Translations under genes and position numbers: made by a program | The notes under the pieces: model-generated | What the model was told of the DNA's origin: nothing | Seen by the model: the letters and a program-made list of their open reading frames with translations, nothing else | Databases searched by the model: none | Source of the DNA: Musa acuminata AAA Group | Lineage: Eukaryota; Streptophyta; Magnoliopsida; Zingiberales; Musaceae | Assembly (NCBI RefSeq): GCF_036884655.1 | Contig: NC_088345.1 | Span: forward strand, 29,076,001 to 29,140,000 | Direction of reading: 5' to 3' | DNA length: 64,000 bases | In this document: piece by piece, positions 11,954 through 23,645 of the stretch | Position numbering within the stretch: position 1 is the stretch's first letter | How the letters are laid out: every line of letters starts with the position of its first letter

Positions 11954-12473
11954 GTACACCCATTTTATGGATGTTGTCAATGGTTTAAAAGCTCTTGGCA
12001 AATGTTTTTCAGATTTTAAACTTGTGAACAGGATTTTGCGTTCTCTTTCTAAGAAGTGGGATTCAAAAGTAATCGCTATTCAAGAATCAAAAAATTTAAA
12101 TACTTTTTTGATCGAAGAACTCATAGGGTCATTGATGACCTATAAAATGACGTGCAAGGTATGTAAAGAACTTAAGAGCCACCTTCCAAAGAACAGGAAG
12201 GATTTGGAACTTGGAACAATCGAAGACCACTCGAGCATAAGCTCAAGTGATGGTGAACTTGAACTTTCAATGAAACTTATGAAACAAAAATTTAAAAATA
12301 AAAAGAACGCAACTACTTACTTTGAACGCAAGAAAAAGAACAAATATTGGGATGAATCAAGTTCCTCCGAAGACGAGGAGAAAATCAAGAAAGGCGAGAT
12401 GGCAAACTACACCTTAACGGCTTTTGACGTTGAGGTAATCAAAATGCCTTTAGTTTATTTTAAAATTCCATGA
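11954..12473 (+). pseudogene. 3' half of a knuckle-less gag (element C), cut by element B
   Basis: The frame is open from the insertion point to a TGA at 12471-12473. It runs through the Gag core (MDVVNGLKALGKCFSDFKLV, LIEELIGSLMTYKM), an acidic SSSDGELEL stretch and a basic FERKKKNK segment to a tail ending PLVYFKIP. No CCHC knuckle is present. The stop lies at the same point as in K (PLIYFEIT) and B (NYFEIT). The 5' half is separated by insertion of B at a GTACA site. Confidence 0.8.
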
Positions 12474-13664
12474 TGCTTTCCATGAAGCATTTATTTTTAT
12501 TTAGTTTAGAAAAATTATTTTTAGAACTATATAATATAATAAAAATGCAAAAATTATGATCATGCTAATAATTTAAAAAATGATAATAAAAAATAATTTC
12601 ATATTTAATAATTTTTTTAAAAAAATTGCTTTATAAAATCATGCAATATGTGGATAAGAAGTAATAATGTGTATCATATTGATTTTCATGTTATTAAATA
12701 TTTTGATACTATGATTGACTACTTTATGCATGAGAGTTAAAGTTATATATGATGATTTTTGAGTGATTTATACCTTATTGATCTTGATGATTTTTATGAT
12801 GATAAATCTTGCACATTCATTTTAAACATTGATATGTATATTTTTTGATTTGGCATTAAAAAAAAAGGGGGACAAGAGCATGCTTATATGAAATCAATCA
12901 CTTAAAATGTATCACATAAAAAGGAAAATATATTATTGGATTTAAAATCATGAATCTATTTATGAATTTTGTGGACTATGAAAATGATTTGATGAATTTG
13001 AATGAGTTTTATTGAAATCATAATTTCTCATATGAAATCTTTTATATGAATCAAGATATTTCATGATCTCCTAAGAATTCTTTACGATATTTATTTAAGA
13101 GGAGATTTGTTAAAATGAATCACGGTTTCTCTTAATTTCTTGGAATTTTGACTTGAAAAATCTTTTTATTAATCAAGATTGTCTACTATGTCTCTTGATA
13201 TTTATGATTTATGTTCATTATTTATGAATCTCCTGAAAATGACTTTGATTTGATGATTTGAATATGAATGTGTGTTATCTTGATTTTTTGAGATTTATAA
13301 ATTATGATTTCTTATGCTTAAGTCAAGATTTTATATGCATGAATTGAAATCTTTTTCTCCTAAGTTTCTTTTACGATTTACAAAAGAGAATATCCTTTTC
13401 GAAATTCATGACTTCAAATTTTTTTTTAATATCATTTATTATTTAATCTCCTAAGATTCTCTTTTGATTATTTAAGAGGAGGTTTTTAAAAAGAAATCAT
13501 GCCTTTTGGTATTCACATAATCTCATCTTTCATGATATGATTTTTATGTAATTTCTTGTATTCATCACTCAATTAATTATTCTTGATGAGATGAAATGAA
13601 TGTGATGAAATAAAAATATTCATGATAAGATAGTGAAAAGTTTTGGTCATACATGGTAGGATAT
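12474..13664 (+). other. AT-rich non-coding interior of element C
   Basis: No ORF is supported. It is similar in composition to the interiors of B and K. A polypurine-like run (A tract then GGGGGA) is at 12857-12871, but no LTR follows it. Confidence 0.6.
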
Positions 13665-13960
13665 CGGAGGAGGAAGCCAAAAGTGGATGTAGGTCAAGAT
13701 TGACCGAACCACTCTAAATCTCGGTTTGTATTTCCTTTCTGCTATTTATTTTACTGCAAACCTCCATATGTGCTTTGCTTCCTCATTACTTTTGCTGCAC
13801 TCCTTTACGAACTCTTTTTCAAGTTAAGTTTCTGAAAATAGTTTTACGTCGGAAATTGTTTTATTGTATGAAAGTTTTTAAACCATTGTTATCTTACCAC
13901 TGCACTAATTCACCCCCACCCCCCCACCCCCCTCTCTTAGTACTGACCCTGATCCTAACA
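13665..13960 (+). repeat. LTR tail (U5 side) fused between elements C and D
   Basis: It reads from GGAGGAGGAAGCC, a stretch found in the downstream part of Sirevirus LTRs, to the terminus GATCCTAACA (13951-13960), with a C-rich tract at 13914-13932. U3 and the TATA box are missing. The upstream end joins element C without a recognisable boundary, and the downstream end joins reverse-transcriptase sequence rather than a primer site. This suggests a rearranged rather than simply inserted LTR. Confidence 0.7.
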
Positions 13961-14708
13961 GAATTTGGTATCATGATCAGAAACAAGGCTAGATTAGTCG
14001 CCAAATGTTTCAACCAAGAAGAAGGTATCAATTATGACGAAACCTTCGGTCCTGTGGCTCGATTAGAGGCCAAAAGGATGCTCCTTGCCTATGCTAGTAG
14101 TAATAATTTTAAATTATTTCAAATGGATATTAAAATTACTTTTCTTAATGGCTTTATTTTTTAAGAAGTTTATGTTGAACAACCTCCCGGATTTGAGAAT
14201 GACAAGTTTCTCAATCATGTGTGTAAATTGATTAAAGCTCTCTATGGTTTAAAACAAGCCCCAAGGGCTTGGTATGAGAGACTTAGCTCTTTTCTTATTC
14301 TAAATAATTTCTCTAAAGGCAAGGTCAATATTATATTGTTTATCAAAAATTTTAAAAATAATTTTCTCATTGTTCAAATTTATGTTGATGACATTATTTT
14401 TGGCTCTATAAATGAATTCTTATGTGAATCATTTGCGAAAAGCAAGATTTTAGAGTTTAAAATGAGCCTAATGGGAGAACTAACCTTCTCTTTAGGCTTA
14501 CAAATCAAACAACTTAATGAAGGTATTTTTATTGGTCAAACAAAATATACATTAGACTTGCTAAAACAATTTAATATGGATAGTTTAAAGGCCATCAATA
14601 CTCCTATGAGTACCTCCACTAAGTTAGACATTGACAAAGGTGGAGAAAGCTTTTATAAAAAGGCCTATAGGGGTATGATAGGTAGTTTGCTATACCTCAC
14701 CGCAACTA
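13961..14708 (+). pseudogene. Reverse transcriptase fragment (element D, Sirevirus type)
   Basis: This is copia RVT_2 domain sequence: [57 protein letters not shown] and the catalytic YVDD at 14381-14392. A TAA at 14162-14164 interrupts an otherwise open frame. The sequence ends abruptly inside YLTAT, where the LTR of element E begins at 14709. The upstream half of pol is missing, replaced by the LTR tail. It matches the reverse transcriptase of F closely by eye, so it is Sirevirus. Confidence 0.85.
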
Positions 14709-15635
14709 TGTTGAATCTAGGATTTTGATGATGAAGTCAATTGTAAATTGTTTGATCTAATCTATATGTTAAGAAAAGTGTACAGGATTAACTATAATAG
14801 AAATAAGACATAAAGCAGGGTTTGTATTAGAGTCAAGATCGAGATCTCATTGGGAGTTTGAGAGTTCGATGGAAGTCTGGACATTCGTCGGAAGTTCTAC
14901 CGAAACCAACCGAGAAGTCCAAGAGCTTGCCAAAGAAGCTTGTCGGAACTCACCAAGAAGATCGACGTAAAGTCCAGGAGCTTGTCGGGAGTCCGTAGGA
15001 ACATTGCCGAGAGTTCGTCGGATGTTCGCCGAAAGTACGTCGGAAGCTCGTCGGAAGAGCAATTGACGCACCAGAACAAGTAGCACTATAATCATGTCTT
15101 AGTTTTTGTAGTTAGAGTGTAAATTAAGTTAGGATTGGGAGGTGATTCAACTAACTTAATTAGGGGCCAATTGGGCCCTTAATAGGGCTGAATTGGGCTG
15201 AATTGAGCACCCAATTCAACCCCTGAAAATATGGCCGATGGTGGCACCACTTGGAAGATAGTGCCCTTAGATTTTTGGGCTATGGTACCGCTTAGACTGG
15301 GCGGTGGTATCTATTAGAATCGGAGCGGCACTAAGAGGGGGGGGGGGGGGGGGTGAATTAGTGCAGCGGTAAAGTGCGATAAACTTTTGACGATTTAAAC
15401 ACTTTCGGAAACTTCGTACAATAAAAGCAACGTTTTCATTTGAAACCGTTTCAATTGCATTTTAACTTGAAGGGATAAGTAAGATGAATACAAAGAAGTA
15501 GAGCATTAAAGTGCAAATGGTTTGCAGTAATATAAATGACAATAAGTAAATGCAAACCAGAGATCACGCCGATTTTACAGTGGTTCGGTCAAATGACCTA
15601 CATCCACTTGCGAGTCCCCTCTTCGATGAGGCTCC

Positions 15636-17128
15636 TGTTGGGAAATCATGGGGGCGACATCATATGCACAGCGGAAGAACAAGAAAACAAAAATCCCCGA
15701 TTCCCAAAAAGATGTTCGTCGTCGTGCGAAGATTGGTGCGCAAAAAATCCGCAAAACACAAAACTGCGTATAGAGATTGTGTTACCTAGGGAGATCGTAT
15801 ATCCCTGTTTCCTTGCAGATCCTTAGGAGAGGGTAAAGGAGGTCAAGTGTCCTCCTCTCTAGCGGTGATCCAGACAGCAGGGTTGCGACGACGCTCCTCA
15901 AAACTCCAGGCCTGCTCTGAGGTGGAGAGGAAGAGGAGAATAGGAAAGGCAAGCAAAGACTCTAGCCTATGAGGCTGTGAATCCCTCCTATTTATAGAGA
16001 TCCCGTGTCAAACCCTAATGGGTCCTTCCCTAGTGGGTATTGGATCTGCATCCAATAAGATAAGGGCTCCGTCGGATATCTCATATCCGAACCTCTACTC
16101 ATCGCAATGCCTACCATATATGTGTGACCCTCTAGGCCTAATATCGAGCTGGCCGTGAGTCATACCTGTCAGAACTCCTTCTAACTCAGTGAATTATTAT
16201 CTCTGTAATAATTCACTCGACTCATCGACGACGGACGTACTAGGCCACTACGCCATAGTCCCCAAACGATACAGGGGAATCCAATCCATTGGACCTGTCT
16301 GTCCTCAGTTACCATGTACCTATAGTCCCTCATCCATCTAATATCCCAGAGACCGTATATCGAGCATGGTGTTGTCAGACCCATACGATTTCTACTCAAG
16401 TCTCGCTCTAATCGGATTCTCCCGGAGAACTCTTTCTCTCTCAACCCGAATGACCCTGGCCTGGGATTCGTCTGAGCAAGAACACATGGGATATTCCTCT
16501 CATGACGCCGAGAGTGGATGATCCTCTATCGACACTCAATAGCCCTCGTAAGGTCGACTACCACTCCCAATGACCAGCTGTACTAGATCTGGGACAGCCA
16601 AACCTATAAGTCTGGTATCAAAGAGTGGAGCACTCATACAGGACATCCTTGGTGTCTCAAGTCTAAGGACCAAATACACCACTAGGACTACGGAATCGCT
16701 GTCTGACAATAAGGCATCATCAACCATCCAGCATTCCGTAAGCGGATCAATCAGTGAACTCATTCTCCAATGAGCACCTGTACTGTATCCCTAGTGTCCC
16801 TACACGAGCAGCTATGAGACCAGCTGCATCCATCATATGGACAGGTATACAGCACACTAGTCTATCCGGTTATCACGATGTCCCTCTCGAGTAACCTATG
16901 ACCGGGATTATTTAGGATATGTGTTTAAAGGTAAATCGATCTTATTATCGTGATCTCATCACGATCCGATTCCCATTGCACAAATCCAAAGACATCACAA
17001 TATATATATGCATTTATGCAATAGTTATAAAGTGATATACGCCAAAATATAATAAGCAAAAAGATTATGTATCAAGTCACACGTGCCATCACTCACGTGA
17101 TTGGCTTGCTGGGCACCTATGACTAGCA
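15636..17128 (-). repeat. 3' LTR of element G (1,493 bp)
   Basis: Complete LTR ending CTAGCA at 17128, next to a polypurine tract. TATA box at 15989-15996 (minus strand TATAAATA). About 350 bp of R/U5 sequence lies between the TATA box and 15636. The same LTR recurs at 22504-23645, 33497-35050, 46986-48473 and 48641-49970. Confidence 0.9.
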
Positions 17129-17140
17129 ATCTCCCACTTG
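17129..17140 (-). promoter_or_regulatory. Polypurine tract of element G
   Basis: The minus strand reads CAAGTGGGAGAT directly before the 3' LTR. This is the expected plus-strand primer. The identical sequence precedes the 3' LTR of H (46974-46985). Confidence 0.85.
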
Positions 17141-17142
17141 AC

Positions 17143-20100
17143 CTAAAGCCAATCACCTATGTGTCTGATCCCCATCAGACTCCTTTGACGCTCAAAGACA
17201 ATCTGAGACAACGGCTTTGTCAGTGGATCTGCAATGTTATCTTCGGATGGAACTCTTTCCACTACTACATCTCCTCGGGTTACGATCTCTCTTATAAGCT
17301 GGAACCTCCTCAGAACACTTCTGATGAGACCCGGGTTCCCTTATTTGAGTAATCACCCCATAGTTGTCGCAATATAAGGAAGTCGACTTGTCGCTATCTG
17401 TATCGACTCCCAAATCTGTGATGAACTTCTTCACCCAGACTCCCTCCTTTGCTGCATCTGATGCAGCAATGTACTCCGCCTCTATGGTCGAGTCAGCAGT
17501 GGTATCTTGCTTGGAACTCTTCCAGCACACTGCTCCTTCATTCAAGGTGTACACATACCCTGAATTCGACTTGCTATCATCGACATCAAACTAAAAACTT
17601 GAGTCAGTGTAGCCTTCAACCTTCAGGCTATTACCTCCATATACTAGTAAAAGATCCTTAGTCCTTCTCAAGTACTTAAGGATACACTTTACTGCTTTCC
17701 AGTGCTCCAAGCCTGGATCCGCTTGATACCTGCTCGTGACACTCAGAGTATGCGCTATATCAGGCTTAGTACATAGCATGGCATACATGATAGACCCTAT
17801 TGCTGAGGCATAAGGTATCATATTCATGTTTGCCCTTTCTTCTGGAGTCTTTGGGGACATACTCGTAAAAAGCGATATCCCATGTCTCATCGGTATGAGA
17901 CCTCTCTTGGAATTTTCCATGCCAAACCTTTTGACAATGGTTTCTATGTACCTAGACTGGGACAAGCCAAGCATCCTTTTGGATCTATCTCTATAGATTC
18001 TAATCCCCAAGATATAGGATGCTTCCCCTAAGTCCTTCATGGAGAAGTGTCTAGATAACCAAGTCTTTACTGTGGATAGCATTCCTACGTCATTCCCAAT
18101 GATGAGGATGTCATCCACATATAACACCAAAAAGGTGATAGCGCTCCCACTTACCTTTCTGTATACACAAGGCTCATCTTCGTTCTTAACGAAGTCATAA
18201 GATCTGATTGCCTCATCAAATCTTATGTTCCAACTTTGGGAAGCTTGCTTTAGTCCATAAATGGATCTAAGCAACCTACACACCTTATCTGGGCAGTTCT
18301 TGGACACGAATCCCTCAGGTTGTATCATATACACCTCCTCCTCGAGGTTCCCATTGAGGAATGCGGTTTTCACATCCATATGTCAAATCTCATAATCATA
18401 GTATGCTGCAATAGCCAATAGAATTCTGATGGATTTTATCATTGCTACGGGTGAGAAGGTTTCGTCGTAGTCAACACCTTTGACGATACCCCTTAGCCAC
18501 TAGCCTTGCTTTATAGGTCTCTACCTTTCCATCTACTCCAATCTTTTTCTTAAAGATCCACTTGCAACCGATGGGTACAATACCTTCGGGCGCATCAACT
18601 AGGTTCCAAACCTTATTAGAGTACATAGAATCCATCTCAGAATTCATGGCTTCTTGCCACTTCCCGGAGTCTATACTCATAATAGCCTCCTCGTAGGTCT
18701 AAGGATCAATATCCTCAACATCCTCTCCTCTAATATGTCCCACATATCCTTCAGGAGGATGGGATACTCTATTAGACCTGCGTAAAGTTGAAACTTGTGT
18801 ATTAGGTACCTGAACAGACTCGGGCTGTAGAGTGGTGCTTGAGCTTGGTTCTCCAACTTCGCTCAACTCTATCATTCTCCCACTGTCTCCGCCAAGAATG
18901 TGTTCCTTCTCAAGGAACACTGCTCTCTTAGCTACAAAGACCTTTTTGTCCTCGAGATGATAGAAATAATACCCACAAGTTTCCTTGGGGTATCCCACAA
19001 ATATGCATCGCTCTGTCCTTGATTCTAACTTATCGGGGTTGTGTCTTTTAACGCGGGCAGGGCAGCCCCAAATCTAAACAACCTTAAGATCATGCTTCTT
19101 CCCTTTCCATATCTCATATGGTGTAGACACTACCGACTTAGTTGGAACTCTATTCAGAAGGTAAGCTGCGGTTTCTAGGGCATATCCCCAGAATGAGATG
19201 GGTAGGTCAGCGAAACTCATCATGGACCATACCAAATCTAATAATGTACGATTTCTCCTTTCAGAGACACCATTGAGCTGAGGTGTGTAAGGAGGTGTCC
19301 ATTGGGATAATATTCCATGGTCCTTGAGGAACTGAGTAAACTCTGTACTTAAGTATTCACCTCCTCGATCTGATCGAAGAGTTTTGATACTCTTTCCAGT
19401 CTGGTTCTCCACCTCATTCTTATACTCTCTGAATTTCTCAAAGGCCTCGGACTTGTACTTCATTAAGTACACATATCCATACCTTGAGAAATCATCAGTA
19501 AATGTAATGAAGTAGGAGTAACCTCCAATGGCATGAGTTGACATGGGTCTACATACATCACTATGTATGAGTTCCAACAACTCATTGGCTCTCTCTCCAG
19601 TTCTACTAAATGGAGATTTGGTCAGTTTTCTACGAATGCAAGGCTCACAAGTCGCATATGACACATAGTCGAATGGATCTAGATATCCATCATTTAGCAA
19701 CTTTTGAATCCTTCTTTCATGGATGTGACCTAGCCTACAATGCCACATGTATGCACTGTTCAACTCATCTCGTTTCATTTTGGACACATTTACATTCATG
19801 ATATGTGGAGTGGTGTCTAACATAAATAAACTATTATGCAATGTTCCTTTCGTGATGATCTTATCATCTAATAATATCGAACAACCATTGTTCTCAAAAA
19901 TAAATTTATATCCACTAACTGTTAAACATGAAATGGAGATAATGTTTGTGATAATAGAAGGAACAAAATAACATGCATCTAATGCAATAAAAGCTCCACT
20001 CGGCAGATGTAGGGCGACCTCGCCAACAGCTAATACAGCAACTTTTTCTCCATTACCCATCTTGAGGTCCATCTCGCCTCTCTCTAGTCTCCTAGGCCTT

Positions 20101-20252
20101 GCCAAAACCTGCAACGAATTGCATATATGATAAGCACTACCGGTATCCAATACCCATGTGTTATCATAAGAGTCTGACAAATGGAGACTGATCATGAATG
20201 TACCTGAAGCTTCATCAAGCTTTTGTTTCGCCCTTTCTGCAAGGTACTCTTT
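17143..20252 (-). pseudogene. Pol of element G (protease, integrase, RT, RNase H), broken
   Basis: Domains in order on the minus strand: protease with WVLDTGSAYHI (about 20150), integrase zinc-finger region (HCRLGHIHERR and CEPC, about 19620-19740) and catalytic core (SDRGGEY, about 19360; NGVSERRNR, about 19260), reverse transcriptase (IPIGCKWIFKKK, YVDD at 18110-18121) and RNase H ([11 protein letters not shown]). Stops occur at 19074-19076, 18699-18701 (CAG in H) and 18383-18385 (TGG in H). A deletion of about 5 bases near 18478 shifts the frame. A further frameshift near 17300 is shared with H. The last codon is at 17143-17145. Gag and Pol were originally one reading frame. Confidence 0.88.
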
Positions 20253-21023
20253 TCAGTTTCTCTTCCAATGCCCATCTTTACCACAGTGGAAGCACTGGCC
20301 TTTGTCCTTTGCTGGGTCTTTCTCAGCAACCTTTGCTTTACCTTGTTTGCCCTTGCCCTTTCCCTTCTTAAGGGACCTTTCTGCTTTCCTTTTCTTTCTG
20401 GTCTCACCAGTGTAGAGAACTGGCTTCTCTTTCTTAATAGTACTCTCTGCCTCCCTCAACATATTGAGGAGCTCTGGGAGAGTCACCTCAAGCTTGTTCA
20501 TATTAAAATTCATTATGAACTGTGAAAAGGAATCTGGTAGGGACTGAAGCACAATGTCCACACACAAGTTATCCTCTAGGACCATTCCTAGACCTGTGAG
20601 TTTCTCTATCCACTCAATCATCTTTAGGACATGGTTCTGAACCGGTGTCCCTTCAGTCATCCTAGCGCGGAAAAGGCTCTTGGATATCTCATATTGTTGA
20701 GTCCTTCCCTGTTCCTCAAACAATTTGCGGACATGTAGGAGAATGGATCTGGCATCCATCTTTTCATGTTGTCTCTGTAACTCTGGAGTCATAGAGCCCA
20801 ACATATAGCACTGAGCAAGAGTGGAGTCATCAATGTACTTCACGTAGCGAGCGATCTCATCCTCGCTTGCCCCTTCTTCGGGCGTAGGCATCACTGTATC
20901 AAGGACGTACACGATTTTCTCCGCTGTGAGAATAATTCTCAAGTTACGGAGCCAATCCATATAATTTGGACCAGTGAGGCGGTTGACATCAAGTATGCCA
21001 CGTAAGGGATTTGAAAGCGACAT
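20253..21023 (-). pseudogene. Gag of element G (256 codons to a premature stop)
   Basis: The frame opens at 21023 ([20 protein letters not shown]) with a copia Gag domain (residues 10-200), a lysine-rich linker ([17 protein letters not shown], about 208-225) and one CCHC knuckle ([13 protein letters not shown]). The TGA at 20253-20255 replaces the last knuckle cysteine position; the frame then runs on into protease. In related elements Gag and Pol form one polyprotein, so this stop would sever them. H carries the same gag with other lesions. Confidence 0.85.
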
Positions 21024-22503
21024 TTTCTGAAAATAAAGATGTAGCAGAAATGAATAACATGCATATTTTGCAAGAAATAAACTATCAAGATATGGACTTC
21101 TATCTTAATATGCTCCCACTATTTTACTAACGAGTCACGCGACACCCTCAGCACGTGAAACGGAAGTCTCCGGTAGACTTCTAGTGGGGATCAGGATCCA
21201 ATCAGCGTCTTAGTGTAACCTCGAGGGACTCGACCAATCACACTAAGCCTAAAAGGTAGGCAACTCTTGCCGATCACAACTCCTTGCTATTCCCGTCCTG
21301 TTCGGCCTCCGAATCACCATGGTCTCGAGGGACTCGACCAACCATGATGCTCGGTTAAGTCAACACCTTCGTTACAAGATGAGTCTGATTTGATGATATA
21401 CCCTCGAGGGACTCGACCAAGTATACCATGCCCTCAGGTCACCGGTGACATCTCTATGTCGTAAGCAAGATAGCGAATCGCGATATAGGTGAGTCTCGAG
21501 GGACTCGACCAACTCAACCTACACCGGGAATCGGTTCCTACTCATAACGATGGAAGCGTGGGTCAATCTAATTGCCTCACGTTTACCGACTTAATATTAT
21601 CGAGAGATGTTTCTATAATTTGGTCTCCTAATATGACATGTCACACATATACATATTTAATATATATATACATCGCATGCAAATATATATACATATCTAG
21701 TATGTGTATAAGCAATCACATCAGATGATCATGGACCACAACCAAATATGATTAAGCCCGAGCCAGTAGGCCTAATCACTCACATCAAGATCTATGTGTG
21801 CAACGGTGCATCTCCAAGCCATGTGATCGTCCATCTCGTCCTCGTCGATTCCGTCGACATCTTGATGCATCTCCATGCATCACGATCGTCCGTCTCGTGG
21901 GTCCCGCTATCGCATCCACGCTCCCGCTGCGCCTCCTCATGTGATTACAACTTAATCATAGGCACGCAGGCCCGACAATAAACGAGAAATATAATGGAGG
22001 TTCGCAGACCTCAATAATAATAATCACAAGTACACACATCACACGGTCCATGATCATCCGTCCACACATCATACATCACATGTATAAATAATCATCATTA
22101 TGTAGGACTACTAGATAATAATAAAAATAATAATCAACTAAACCTTTTAATTAATTAATATTTTTCTGAAATCAGGAACACGTAGGGAATTTCTCAATTC
22201 CTAAGGGTATTTTCGTAATTTGGACAAAAGACAGAAACTGAAATTTCTCAAATTTCGAGGGGTAAAACTGTCATTTTTTCAGAAAACCCTAATGCCCTAC
22301 TATCCTTTGCTGCTGCCGCCGCCGCCGCCACCCTGCTGGTGGCGGCCTGTGCGGCGGGGCGAGGGCACTGCCCTCGCCTGCAGGCGGCAAGCCCGCTGGC
22401 GGCGCTGCCGCTGCAGGTGGGCTCCCCCGCGGGCGCCGCTGCCTCCGCAGGCGGTGCTGTCCCGCCGGGCGGCCGCCCATGTGGGGGGCTCCCACTAGGC
22501 TGC
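21024..22503 (-). other. Long 5' leader of element G
   Basis: About 1.5 kb lies between the truncated LTR and gag. It holds four copies of a hairpin-forming motif (21220-21511) and a very GC-rich stretch (22289-22495) close to the LTR. ORFs there on both strands are composition artefacts. The leader of H (35065-36908) has the same parts in the same order. The primer site and the first part of the leader are deleted here, at about 22496-22503. Confidence 0.75.
21220..21511 (-). repeat. Four leader copies of TGGTCGAGTCCCTCGAG (element G)
   Basis: Copies on the minus strand at 21220-21236, 21324-21340, 21403-21419 and 21495-21511. Each can fold as TCGAG-TCC-CTCGA. Spacing is about 80-105 bases. 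All four have counterparts in H at 36421-36712. Confidence 0.88.
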
Positions 22504-23645
22504 CTCTAGCCTATGAGGCTGTGAATCCCTCCTATTTATAGAGATCCCCTGTCAAACCCTAATGGGTCCTTCCCCAGTGGGTATTGGATCTGCATCCAAT
22601 AAGACAAGGGCTCCGTCGGATATCTCATATCCGAACCTCTACTCATCGCAATGCCTACCATATGTGTGTGACCCTCTAGGCCCAATATCGAGCTGGCCGT
22701 GAGTCATACCTGTCAGAACTCCTTCTAACTCAGTGAATTATTATCTCTGTAATAATTCACTCGACTCATCGACTACGGACGTACTAGGCCACTACGCCGT
22801 AGTCCCCAGACGATACAGGGGAATCCAATCTATTGGACTTATCTGTCCTCAGTTACCATGTACCTATAGTCCCTCATCCATCTAATATCCCAGAGACCGT
22901 ATATCGAGCATGGTGCTGTCAGACCCATACGGTTTCTCCCAGAGAACTCTTTCTCTCTCAACCCGAATGACCCTGGCCAGGGATTTGTCTGAGCAAGAAC
23001 ACATGAGATATTCCTCTCATGACGCCGAGAGTGGATGATCCTCTGTCGACACTCAATAGCCTTCGTAAGGTCGACTACCACTCCCAATGACCAGCTGTAC
23101 TAGATCTGGGACAGCCAAACCTATAAGTCTTGTATCAAAGAGTGGAGCACTCATACAGGACATCTTTGGTGTCTCAAGTCTAAGGACCAGATACACCACT
23201 AGGACTACGGTATCGCTCTTTGACAATAAGGCATCATCAACCATCGAGCATTCCGTAAGCGGATCAATCAGTGAACTCATTCTCCAATGAGCACCTGTAC
23301 TGTATCCCTAGTGTCCCTACACGAGCAGCTATGAGACCAGCTGCATCCATCATATGGATGGGTATACAGCACACCAGTCTATCCGGTTATCACGATGTCC
23401 CTCTCGAGTAACCTATGACCGGGATTATTTAGGATATGTGTTTAAAGGTGAATCGATCTCATTATCGTGATCTCATCACGATCCGATTCCCATTACACAA
23501 ATCCAAGGACATCACAATATATATATGCATTTATGCAATAGTTATAAAGTGATATACGCCAAAATATAATAAGCAAAAAGATTCTGTATCAAGTCACACG
23601 TGCCATCACTCACGTGATTGGCTTGCTGGGCACCTATGACTAGCA
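22504..23645 (-). repeat. Truncated 5' LTR of element G (1,142 of about 1,493 bp)
   Basis: Matches the 3' LTR from its U3 terminus to about 30 bases past the TATA box (22533-22540). The remaining R/U5 (about 350 bp) and the primer site are missing, and the LTR joins GC-rich leader. The loss leaves a possible promoter next to the leader. Confidence 0.88.

Larger units (their letters stand above)
11954..13664 (+). mobile_element. Element C: fragment of a gag-only element
   Basis: This is a plus-strand copy of the same family as B and K, whose left part lies beyond B (outside the window). It holds the second half of gag (11954-12473) and 1.2 kb of AT-rich interior. It breaks off at about 13664, just after CATGGTAGGATAT, a stretch also present in K (about 62032-62044), and is joined there to an LTR tail. 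Confidence 0.75.
15636..23645 (-). mobile_element. Element G: Ty1/copia retrotransposon (non-Sirevirus), 8,010 bp
   Basis: Bounded by TGTTGGGAAATC (15636) and GACTAGCA (23645) and flanked by GCTCC on both sides (15631-15635 and 23646-23650). The minus strand carries a truncated 5' LTR, a long leader, gag, pol, a polypurine tract and a complete 3' LTR. It belongs to the same family as element H, judged by LTR ends, leader repeats and Gag-Pol. The lineage may be Tork/Angela-like, which I cannot settle by eye. The 5' LTR has lost R, U5 and the primer site, so a new cDNA could not be primed normally. Confidence 0.9.

Noticed and set aside
20194..20525. Plus-strand ORFs opposite gag and pol of F, G and I (for example 57644-58099, 54803-55036)
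   Set aside because: Shadows of the real genes on the other strand.
21220..21511. Regularly spaced short repeats as a CRISPR-like array
   Set aside because: Four short palindromic repeats in a plant retroelement leader with spacers shared between copies; nothing else of a CRISPR system is present.
23053..23290. A 67-75 codon ORF recurring in all LTR copies of G and H (for example 16536, 23053, 33862, 47351, 48848)
   Set aside because: It recurs because the LTR recurs. It lies in U3, before the TATA box, and is open on both strands.
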